Origin: Thermochromatium tepidum ATCC 43061 | GTDB lineage: Bacteria; Pseudomonadota; Gammaproteobacteria; Chromatiales; Chromatiaceae | Assembly: GCF_009664085.1 (NCBI RefSeq) | Contig: NZ_CP039268.1 | Coordinates: 2,337,001 to 2,401,000 of the forward strand | Length of the DNA stretch: 64,000 bases | Direction of reading: 5' to 3' | Shown: piece by piece, positions 9,506 through 16,950 of the stretch | Layout: each line of letters begins with the position of its first letter | How positions within the stretch are numbered: position 1 is the first letter of the stretch | Translations under genes and position numbers: made by a program | Notes under the pieces: model-generated | The model's database searches: none | The model's input: only the letters and a program-made list of their open reading frames with translations | What the model was told of the DNA's origin: nothing

Positions 9506-11017
9506 TCAGGGCACCCGCGCCACCGGACGCATCTCCTTGTCACAGGTACCGCCGACACTCACCGCGCGCATCGTACCCGCCCCCTGGCAGGTCTCGCCGC
9601 GATCGGCGATCCGGCAATGGAGTTCAACCGGCTCACCTGAACCGAGCCAGTTCGGCACCTTGCGATAGCGTCCGGTACCAAGCGAAGGACAGCCGCCCGG
9701 GATGCCATAGGGCAAACAGTCATCCGGACGCTTCAGCGAGACCTTGCGCGCATCGACCAGAAAGCCCGGATAGCTGTCCTGGACGCGGACGACATCGCGA
9801 TCCGGCTCCTGAGTGACCAGGAACTCCTTGAAGGTATAGCCCCAGCCGGACTTGATCCCGACCTCGATCCGGGTATTGGCGATGAGCGCAAAGTCACCAT
9901 CCTTGCGTGCCACGGCGCCGGTCATGTACTCGACCCGGTCGTGGTTGGGAAAGCATTGGCCCATGGCCGGGGCGTGGTAGTAATGGCGCGTGTTGGTCAA
10001 CTCGATCAGACTGTTGCCGGGGAAGACGGCGCGCAGACCCGAATCACCGCCATAGAGGATCTGCTCGGCATCCGGCACGGTCTGGGCATACATGGCCTGG
10101 AGCTTGGCATAATTGTCGTGTTCGGCCAGATCCGGACGCAGATAGCAGGCGGTCAACCCCGAGATCTGGGTCAGATACTCGTCCCAGATGTTGTATTGCG
10201 AGGGTGTAGAAGCGACGCCCTGGATGTCGCCTGGAAAGCGACAGCCTTGACGGACTTGACACTGGAGGGCGCGATTGCGGATCGACAACACCACGATACT
10301 GCGCTCGCAGGCGCCATAGGCCGAACAGCCCCGTCCCAGATGGCCCTCGTAGAGCGCGGTGCGCATGGCGTAATCCAGATGCTTGGCGCGTTCGAGCATG
10401 GTCGGCGAGCCGAGATCCGAGCGCCGGGCGATGAACGTCTCCCAGGCGCGCTCCAGGGCCTGACGGCGGCGCGTCAGACGCGCGTTGACCGAGGCGCATT
10501 CGTTGGAATCATGGAAGGCACGCACGATGCGGTCGAGTTCACTGACACCGCCCGCCGAGTCGCTGCGCCCGCCCGAGCGCGGCGGATCGAAGAAGGGCGC
10601 CTTTTCCAGTGCATAGAGCTCGCGTACATGGATGACGTTACGCACGCTCGCCGGGCAGTGATGGTTGGGTACCTGGAGTCCCTTGCGCTCGGCCAGGGCG
10701 CGCTTGAAGATCTCGGTCGAGTCCGGGGTCGCCGAGCGCGGATCGACCACGACCTCGAAGCCGACATAGGGCGTGCCATCCCTGTCGGTCAGCGGCTCGC
10801 CGTCGCGGATCATCAGACAGGGGATGAGTGAGGTGCCCTGCGCCAGGGTCCCGGCAGGTTCAGCGGCAGTACCGACCCTGGCGAAGCGGTCGGCGTCGTA
10901 ATAGGGGACGTCCAGTGGGCCGTTGAACTTGTAGACCGTCATCACGGGTGTGGCCGGGATCGCGGCCGAGAGGTCGAACGAGACGAAGAGCGCGAGCGCG
11001 CCGAGCCAGAGACGCAT
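9506..11017 (-). CDS. Secreted cysteine-rich protein of unknown function
   Basis: I do not recognise this 503-residue protein. It has a classical signal peptide (MRLWLGALALFVSFDLSAA). The mature part contains about 14 cysteines, an even number suggesting disulfide bonds in the periplasm or outside the cell. Segments such as GCSAYGACE, CLPYGIPGGCPS and the C-terminal CRIADRGETCQG look like paired-cysteine loops. The middle is helical and charged (LTRRRQALERAWETFIARR). It converges on lipB and is divergent from the solute-binding protein gene at 11157. A long plus-strand reading frame across it is a shadow. Confidence 0.75.
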   Translation of the reverse strand: MRLWLGALALFVSFDLSAAIPATPVMTVYKFNGPLDVPYYDADRFARVGTAAEPAGTLAQGTSLIPCLMIRDGEPLTDRDGTPYVGFEVVVDPRSATPDSTEIFKRALAERKGLQVPNHHCPASVRNVIHVRELYALEKAPFFDPPRSGGRSDSAGGVSELDRIVRAFHDSNECASVNARLTRRRQALERAWETFIARRSDLGSPTMLERAKHLDYAMRTALYEGHLGRGCSAYGACERSIVVLSIRNRALQCQVRQGCRFPGDIQGVASTPSQYNIWDEYLTQISGLTACYLRPDLAEHDNYAKLQAMYAQTVPDAEQILYGGDSGLRAVFPGNSLIELTNTRHYYHAPAMGQCFPNHDRVEYMTGAVARKDGDFALIANTRIEVGIKSGWGYTFKEFLVTQEPDRDVVRVQDSYPGFLVDARKVSLKRPDDCLPYGIPGGCPSLGTGRYRKVPNWLGSGEPVELHCRIADRGETCQGAGTMRAVSVGGTCDKEMRPVARVP

Positions 11018-11156
11018 GGGACTGAACCCTCTTCGAGGTCGGATACCATGGGTAGGTCCTAGGCTAGGTCAAGCCGGGGCGCGAATCCAGAGGCGATCTG
11101 CACGCACAGGGCGCCTCGATGGTCCCTATCAAGACAGTTTCAAGGATCAAGTCACC

Positions 11157-11948
11157 ATGTCGAGTACACTCAGGCTATTCGTCGGGGCAGTGCTGATCGT
11201 CATGAACGGCCTGGTCATGGCCGGCGCGGACCGTCTCCAGCGCATCCAGACCACCCAGACCCTGCGTGTCTGCATCTGGCCCGATTACTACGGCATCTCG
11301 TTTCGCCACCCCAAGACGCTCCAACTCTCGGGGATCGATATCGATCTGGCACACGAACTGGCCCATGAACTCGGAGTCAAGGTCGAATTCGTCGACAGCA
11401 GCTTCGCCACCCTGATCGAGGACGTGCTCGGCGACCGCTGCGACATCGCCATGTTCGCCATCGGCATTACCCCGGCGCGTCAGCAACACCTGCGCTTTAC
11501 CCAACCGCATCTCGCCAGCGACATCTACGCCATCACCACCCGCACCAATCGGCGCATCCGCGACTGGTCCGACATCGACCAACCGGGCACCGTGGTCGCC
11601 GTGGCCAAGGGCACGTTGCACGAGCCGATCATGCGCGAAAAACTCCAGTACGCCGAACTGCGCGTGTTCGATACCCCCCATGCCCGCGAGCAGGAGGTTC
11701 GATCGGGACGGGCCGATGTCTTCATGACCGACTATCCTTACAGCCGACGTATGCTCAAACACCATGACTGGGCGCGGCTCGTCTCGCCGAGCGCAAGCTA
11801 TCACGTCACGCCTTACGCCTGGGCCATGGCGCCTGGCGACGACGCCTTCTACGCTCGCGTCGAGCGTTTCATCACCACGATCAAGACCGATGGCCGACTC
11901 CTGGAGGCGGCGCGGCGTCACGGACTCGAACCCATCGTGGTGCATTGA
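11157..11948 (+). CDS. Periplasmic solute-binding protein, family 3
   Basis: A 263-residue periplasmic binding protein of the amino-acid (SBP_bac_3) type. After a signal peptide (LFVGAVLIVMNGLVMAGA) come TLRVCIWPDYYGISF, GIDIDLAHELAHELGVKVEFV, then DIAMFAIGITPARQQHLRFTQPH, the usual lobe-1 pattern. No ABC permease or ATPase lies nearby. The next gene, 25 bases downstream, is a membrane histidine kinase, so the protein may feed a ligand signal to it. The ATG at 11157 is chosen because it begins the signal peptide. Confidence 0.85.
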   Translation: MSSTLRLFVGAVLIVMNGLVMAGADRLQRIQTTQTLRVCIWPDYYGISFRHPKTLQLSGIDIDLAHELAHELGVKVEFVDSSFATLIEDVLGDRCDIAMFAIGITPARQQHLRFTQPHLASDIYAITTRTNRRIRDWSDIDQPGTVVAVAKGTLHEPIMREKLQYAELRVFDTPHAREQEVRSGRADVFMTDYPYSRRMLKHHDWARLVSPSASYHVTPYAWAMAPGDDAFYARVERFITTIKTDGRLLEAARRHGLEPIVVH

Positions 11949-11973
11949 GCCAGCCTGGCATCTGGCCGTATTC

Positions 11974-14094
11974 ATGCCGCACCGCGAATCACAGCGACAC
12001 GGCCTGATCCTGGCCGCCCTGGTCTTATTGGCGAGCGGCTGGATGGCGGCCTTCGGCATTACGCTCTGGCGCTTGCATGCCAAGGCCATCAACGACGGTT
12101 TCATCGCGGCGCAGATGCACGCGCGCCACTTCGAGGACTCTCTGACCAAGACACTCCAGGTCATCGAGCTGGGCGTGGGCAATCTGCCGCCGGACCAGGA
12201 TCTGACCGACCACAGCGCGCTCGCGGCCTATCTGACCGCATTGCTGCGTCCCTCGCCCTTTCTGCGTTCACTGTCGATCCTGACGTCGGAGGGACGGGTG
12301 ATCGCCAGTTCGGACGCGCGCAACCTGGATCTGCGCATCGATCTGGGGGGGTTCTATCCGGATGCCGGTCTGGCCGGCACGCAATTGCGCATCGGTCGGC
12401 CCTGGATCGGACGGGATCTGGCGAACGCGACGCCGAGCACGGGTGATCCGCCGCCACCGCGTTCATCGAGTCTGGTGCCAGTCATGTACAGCTTTCGCCT
12501 CCATGAAGGGACCTACTGGTGGCTCGCCGCGCTCAACCCAGACGACTTCATCGACCATTTCAGCCAGGGGCTGCCGACCGAGGAAGGTCGCGTCCAGCTC
12601 CTACGCTACGACGGCCTGTTGCTACTCTCGTCCAGCCCTGACGACATCCCGGGACGATACGATCAGGCTGGCGCGGTGCGGGCCCAGCTCGAGCACCAAG
12701 AGCAGGGCGAGCTGGAACAGACACTCACTGGCAACCATCGGGTTCTGACGGCCTATCGGGTCTCGCGCCTCTACCCAGCCGTGATCGCCGTCCATCTCGA
12801 CCGCCGGTTCATCCAGCGCCAATGGCTCGGCGAGGTGCACCGGCTGTCGATGATCGTCGTGCCGATCCTGGGGGCGCTCTCGGTCGCCATTCTCCTGCTG
12901 TGGTTACGAAGCCGGCATCTGGAACAGCAGCGCGCCGAGCTGGAGCGCCAGCGCCGGCTGACCTCCAGCGTCTTCGAGGCCAGCAGCGACGCCATCATGC
13001 TGACCACGCCCACAGGCGAGATCCTCTCGACCAATCCGGCCTTCGAGCGCATGACCGGCTACAGCAGCGCAGAGGTGCTGGGCCGTAATCCGCGCCTGCT
13101 CTCCTCTGGGCTACACGATCAGGCCTTCTATCGCGCCCTCTGGGACGCCGTCATCACCTATGGTCACTGGCGCGGCGAGATCGTCAACCGTCGCAAGGAT
13201 GGCCAACTCTATACGGCGATCCTGACCATCGATGCCGTGCGCGACGAACAGGGCGAGCTCAAGCACTATGTCGGCGTCACCTCTGACATCACCGAACGCA
13301 AACGTCACGAGATCGAACTGCTGGCGGCCAAGGAGCACGCCGAGCGTGCCGCACGCGCCAAGACGACCTTCCTCTCGACCATGAGTCATGAGTTGCGCAC
13401 GCCCATGCACGGCATCCTGGGCATGACCGAACTGCTGTTGGAATCGGACCTAAGCGAGCGCCAGCGTCGCCAGCTCGATGCCGTCAAGCGTTCCGCCGAG
13501 ACGCTGCTGGCCATCCTAGCCGACATCCTGGATTACACCCGCATGGACGCCGAGCAACTCCAGATCCAGCCGGGCCCCTGCGATCCGCTCCGGATCGTGC
13601 GGGATGTCATGGCCGTCTATGCCCCCCAAGCCGAGAAAAAGGGACTGGCCCTCGTTCTAGACACCCACCGTCCAGCACCTGGATGCGTGGTCGTCGATGC
13701 GGGGCGCTTGCACCAAATACTCGACAAGCTGACAGCCAATGCCGTCAAATTCACCCACGAAGGCGAGGTCCGGCTTGCCGCCTGGCTCGACACCGAGACG
13801 GGCATCGATGGCCGTCTCTGGCTCGTCATCGATGTGACGGATACCGGGATTGGCATTCCGGTCGAGCTGCATGACTGCATCTTCGAGCCCTTCGTCCAGG
13901 CCGACGGCTCGCATACGCGCCGTTATGGCGGCACCGGGCTGGGTCTGGCCATCGCGCGTCGTCTGGCCGAGGCACTGGGCGCAACCCTGAGCCTAGAGAG
14001 CGAACCCGGACGGGGCAGCCGCTTTAGTCTGCGGATTCCGGTTCAGCCGTCGACGCATCGCCCTGATCCGTCTGCCGAATCTCCACCGCACTGA
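11974..14094 (+). CDS. Membrane PAS-domain sensor histidine kinase
   Basis: A 706-residue sensor kinase. It has a membrane segment at about residues 10-32, a periplasmic region to about 290 (probably Cache-like), a second membrane segment at 290-311 (LSMIVVPILGALSVAILLLW), a PAS/PAC domain at about 325-445, a HisKA domain with the phospho-accepting H472 in STMSHELRTPMHGI, and a HATPase_c domain with DTGIGIP and GGTGLGLAIARRL boxes. There is no receiver domain and no response-regulator gene beside it, so its partner is elsewhere. It probably forms a unit with the preceding binding protein. Confidence 0.9.
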   Translation: MPHRESQRHGLILAALVLLASGWMAAFGITLWRLHAKAINDGFIAAQMHARHFEDSLTKTLQVIELGVGNLPPDQDLTDHSALAAYLTALLRPSPFLRSLSILTSEGRVIASSDARNLDLRIDLGGFYPDAGLAGTQLRIGRPWIGRDLANATPSTGDPPPPRSSSLVPVMYSFRLHEGTYWWLAALNPDDFIDHFSQGLPTEEGRVQLLRYDGLLLLSSSPDDIPGRYDQAGAVRAQLEHQEQGELEQTLTGNHRVLTAYRVSRLYPAVIAVHLDRRFIQRQWLGEVHRLSMIVVPILGALSVAILLLWLRSRHLEQQRAELERQRRLTSSVFEASSDAIMLTTPTGEILSTNPAFERMTGYSSAEVLGRNPRLLSSGLHDQAFYRALWDAVITYGHWRGEIVNRRKDGQLYTAILTIDAVRDEQGELKHYVGVTSDITERKRHEIELLAAKEHAERAARAKTTFLSTMSHELRTPMHGILGMTELLLESDLSERQRRQLDAVKRSAETLLAILADILDYTRMDAEQLQIQPGPCDPLRIVRDVMAVYAPQAEKKGLALVLDTHRPAPGCVVVDAGRLHQILDKLTANAVKFTHEGEVRLAAWLDTETGIDGRLWLVIDVTDTGIGIPVELHDCIFEPFVQADGSHTRRYGGTGLGLAIARRLAEALGATLSLESEPGRGSRFSLRIPVQPSTHRPDPSAESPPH

Positions 14095-14097
14095 TCC

Positions 14098-14796
14098 ATG
14101 GGTCTAGCGTTCAATCTGCATCCACCCCCGTCGAGTCCTTCCATCTGGATCGGTCTTGGTAGCCTTGTGCTGCTGCTCTGGGCGTTTCCAAGCCTCGATT
14201 TGGCCGTCTCCGGGCTGTTTTACACGCCCGGCGCCGGATTCACGCTCAAAGGCACCCCCTGGGAGCGCGCGCTCCATGAGTCGGTCGCAGTCCTGATGGT
14301 GGTGGTGAATCCGGCGCTGATCACACTCTGGTGGTTCAACCGGCGCCTGGGGCGGCGCTGGCTGAACTTTGACGGGCGCAAGCTGGCGTTTTTACTCTGT
14401 CTGCTGATCCTAGTGCCGGGTCTAATCGTCAACCAGGGCCTCAAGGGGCATTGGGGACGGGCACGACCGGTCACCGTAGTCGAGTTTGGAGGAGACAAGA
14501 CCTTTACCCCGGCCTTCGTGCCCTCGGACCAAGGTGGAGGGTCCTTCTGTTCGGGACACGTCGCGGCGGCGGCCTATCTGGTAGCTGTGGCCGCCACCCT
14601 GGCGGGGCCCAGTTCAGCCTGGGTGTGGATCGCACTCATCTATACACTCGCCATTGGGGTGGCACGTTTGGTCGCGGGCGGGCATTTCTTGAGCGATGTG
14701 CTCACGTCGCTACTGCTGGTGTGGTTCGGTTATCGGCTGCTCGGCTGGGTGTTCTTCAGAGCAGGCCGGATGACGGCAGATGGCCGTGATCGCTAA
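14098..14796 (+). CDS. PAP2-family membrane phosphatase
   Basis: A 232-residue integral membrane protein with about six membrane segments and the three PAP2 phosphatase motifs: KGHWGRARP, the FCSGHVA box containing the catalytic histidine, and RLVAGGHFLSDV. Family members dephosphorylate lipid phosphates such as undecaprenyl pyrophosphate, phosphatidic acid or lipid A phosphates; the substrate cannot be told from the motifs. It begins three bases after the kinase stop and probably shares its transcript. Confidence 0.88.
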   Translation: MGLAFNLHPPPSSPSIWIGLGSLVLLLWAFPSLDLAVSGLFYTPGAGFTLKGTPWERALHESVAVLMVVVNPALITLWWFNRRLGRRWLNFDGRKLAFLLCLLILVPGLIVNQGLKGHWGRARPVTVVEFGGDKTFTPAFVPSDQGGGSFCSGHVAAAAYLVAVAATLAGPSSAWVWIALIYTLAIGVARLVAGGHFLSDVLTSLLLVWFGYRLLGWVFFRAGRMTADGRDR

Positions 14797-14896
14797 AACG
14801 GTAAAGACAGCATCGCCATCAGGAGCCCAGCAAACATCCGCCAATCCCTCGATTTAACGCGGCCTCGGCTCGACAGGCCAGACACCACCACGGATA

Positions 14897-15562
14897 ATGA
14901 CTAAAACACACTTCAGACACGCCAGCATGCAGACACGCGAGAATAGGATCTCGATCATCGGCCAATCCTTGCTCCTGGTGGTCGCCACGCTATTGATCGG
15001 GTTTCTGTTTCACTGGTCAGGGATTCCAGGGCCGGATGCCGACCAGGCGTCGCTGGAACTGTCCGCTCCGCCGGTCGGGGGGGATTTTACACTAGATTCG
15101 GCTACCGGCCCGGTGCGCTTGAGCAATCTACGTGGACAAGTGGTGTTGGTCTATTTCGGCTACACGTTTTGCCCAGACATCTGTCCGACCAATCTGGTCC
15201 AGATTGCCGAGGCCCTACGCTCGCTGCAACCGAGCGAATTGGAGCGTACCCGCGTGCTCTTCATCAGCGTCGATCCCGAGCGCGACGATCCAGGGCGTCT
15301 GGCGGGCTATGTCGCCTATTTTCACCCCAATATCCTGGGACTCACAGGCACACCTGAGCAGCTGGCCGAGATCGCCAAACGCTATGGCGCGGCCTATCGG
15401 CGCGTCGCCGACAGCGACTCGGCCTTCGGTGATCTGATCGATCACTCGGCCTTCACCTATGTGATCGACCCAAACGGGCGACTGGTTGAGACGCTCGGGC
15501 ATGCCAGTCCTCCCGAGACCATCCGGGCCGCGATCCGCCGAGCATTCGGCCCAGAATCCTGA
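14897..15562 (+). CDS. SCO1/SenC family copper chaperone
   Basis: SCO proteins are membrane-anchored thioredoxin-fold proteins that deliver copper to, or reduce, the CuA site of cytochrome oxidase. This 221-residue example has one N-terminal membrane anchor (QSLLLVVATLLIGFLFHW), the copper-binding CPDIC motif after FGYTF, and the third ligand His in IDHSAFTYVIDPNG. It is followed by a PCuAC gene and then cytochrome c4, a sensible respiratory group. An internal ATG at 14927 is an alternative start. Confidence 0.93.
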   Translation: MTKTHFRHASMQTRENRISIIGQSLLLVVATLLIGFLFHWSGIPGPDADQASLELSAPPVGGDFTLDSATGPVRLSNLRGQVVLVYFGYTFCPDICPTNLVQIAEALRSLQPSELERTRVLFISVDPERDDPGRLAGYVAYFHPNILGLTGTPEQLAEIAKRYGAAYRRVADSDSAFGDLIDHSAFTYVIDPNGRLVETLGHASPPETIRAAIRRAFGPES

Positions 15563-15586
15563 TCGACATCACGGAGACCTTCGAAG

Positions 15587-16036
15587 ATGCACCAGATCCG
15601 CACCCTGTTTGTCGGTGCCCTTTTGTCGAGCACCAGCCTGACCCTCAGCGCCGCTGGTCTGGAGGTCGGCGACCCCTATGTCCGCGCCGTACCACCCGGA
15701 CAGCCAAACAGTGCCGCCTTCATGAGGCTACACAACCCCGGCACCGAGGCGCGCGCCCTGATCGGCGCCGAGAGTCCAGCCGCTGAGACCGTCGAGCTGC
15801 ACACCCATGTCGAACAAAACGGCATGCTGCGGATGCGCCGCCTCGAGCGGATCGCGGTGAATGCCGGTGAGACCAAGACGCTGGCACCCGGCGGACTCCA
15901 TCTCATGCTGATCGGACTCAAGTCCGAGCTGACGCCCGGTCAAAGGATCGAGCTGACACTGATCCAGGACGACGGCGAGCGCCTGGTGATCCAGGCGCCA
16001 GTGCGGCGGATCGAGTCGATGCCGCCCGCCATGTAA
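15587..16036 (+). CDS. Periplasmic copper chaperone PCu(A)C
   Basis: A 149-residue secreted protein of the PCuAC (DUF461) family, which carries Cu(I) in the periplasm and hands it to the oxidase together with SCO. It has a signal peptide (LFVGALLSSTSLTLSAA), and the family motif H(x)nM...HxM is met by ELHTHVEQNGMLRMR and GGLHLML. It lies 24 bases after the SCO gene, consistent with co-transcription. Confidence 0.92.
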   Translation: MHQIRTLFVGALLSSTSLTLSAAGLEVGDPYVRAVPPGQPNSAAFMRLHNPGTEARALIGAESPAAETVELHTHVEQNGMLRMRRLERIAVNAGETKTLAPGGLHLMLIGLKSELTPGQRIELTLIQDDGERLVIQAPVRRIESMPPAM

Positions 16037-16104
16037 TCTTGAGCCGGACGCGGTCTCTCTGCACCGAATGTCTCTTGATCCACCAAGCTATCCAGGTATC
16101 CGGT

Positions 16105-16134
16105 TTGACCCAAGGGTCAAGCGTCTGATATACA
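16105..16134 (+). promoter_or_regulatory. Candidate cytochrome c4 promoter overlapped by a palindrome
   Basis: TTGACC (16105-16110) and TATACA (16129-16134) with 18-bp spacing resemble a sigma-70 promoter upstream of the cytochrome c4 gene. The -35 box is the left arm of a 7-bp inverted repeat TTGACCC-AA-GGGTCAA (16105-16120), a shape that could bind a regulator competing with RNA polymerase. It differs in spacing from an FNR box (TTGAT-N4-ATCAA), so I do not assign a regulator. Confidence 0.4.
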
Positions 16135-16212
16135 TTAGCGGATTTTTACTCCCCTCCCTCGGGCGTTGGCCTGATTCGGCCGCGAATACGAACAAACATT
16201 TTAGGCACTCGC

Positions 16213-16842
16213 ATGAAGAAGACTTGGCTGACAACGGTTTCAGTAGTGGCGGTTTTGGCGAGCGGTTCGACCTGGGCCGCAGAGGGGCTCCAACCGGCAG
16301 ACCCCGCGCGGGGCGAAGCAAAGGCCAACGCCATCTGCATGGCGTGCCACGGACCGCAAGGCAATAGCATCGTACCCCTGTGGCCCAAACTCGCCGGCCA
16401 GCATCCTGAGTACATCATCAAGCAGTTGACGAACTTTAAGGCTGGAGAACGCTACAACGTCCAGATGACGCCCATGGCGATGCCGCTGACCGAGCAGGAG
16501 ATCCGTGACGTAGCGGCCTACTTCTCGACCCAGACTCAGAGCGGTGGCCAGGCCGATCCTGAACTGGCCGCGAAGGGCGAGGTGCTCTATCGAGCAGGCA
16601 ATCCTGCGACCGGCGTGCCTGCGTGCAGCGCCTGCCACGGTCCAGCCGGTATGGGCCAGGGTCTGTCGAAGTTCCCGCGCATCTCTGGCCAACACGCCGA
16701 CTATGTCAAGCAGACCCTAGAGCACTTCCGCTCGGGTGAGCGCGCCAACGATCCCAACGGCATGATGCGTGGTGTCGCCGCGCGACTGACCGACCAGGAG
16801 ATCGCCGCCGTGTCGCAATATATCCAGGGTCTCTCGAAGTAA
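16213..16842 (+). CDS. Cytochrome c4, di-heme
   Basis: A 209-residue periplasmic di-heme cytochrome c4. It has a signal peptide (MKKTWLTTVSVVAVLASGSTWA) and two homologous class I cytochrome domains with heme motifs CMACH and CSACH. Axial methionines are likely in the MTPMAMPL and GMMRGVAARL segments. Cytochrome c4 passes electrons to terminal oxidases, fitting the neighbouring copper chaperones. A strong terminator follows. Confidence 0.95.
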   Translation: MKKTWLTTVSVVAVLASGSTWAAEGLQPADPARGEAKANAICMACHGPQGNSIVPLWPKLAGQHPEYIIKQLTNFKAGERYNVQMTPMAMPLTEQEIRDVAAYFSTQTQSGGQADPELAAKGEVLYRAGNPATGVPACSACHGPAGMGQGLSKFPRISGQHADYVKQTLEHFRSGERANDPNGMMRGVAARLTDQEIAAVSQYIQGLSK

Positions 16843-16865
16843 TTCGCAAGCCACAGGATCGATCG

Positions 16866-16891
16866 AAAAGGCCGCAACAAGCGGCCTTTTT
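16866..16891 (+). terminator. Rho-independent terminator after cytochrome c4
   Basis: A perfect 10-bp stem AAAAGGCCGC / GCGGCCTTTT with loop AACAA, followed by another T, lies 24 bases after the cytochrome c4 stop. The A/T symmetry could also serve the convergent gene at 16951. Confidence 0.85.
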
Positions 16892-16950
16892 CGCGCTGAG
16901 TGTGGGGCGCTCACTCTACCTTGCCACGGCTTGGACGAACAGGCGATCGG

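Noticed and set aside
9941-10831. 296-codon plus-strand frame opposite the secreted cysteine-rich protein
   Set aside because: No signal or domain, whereas the minus-strand frame has a good signal peptide and full-length cysteine pattern.
16105-16120. FNR/ANR binding site
   Set aside because: The palindrome has six central bases between TTGAC and GTCAA rather than the four in TTGAT-N4-ATCAA.
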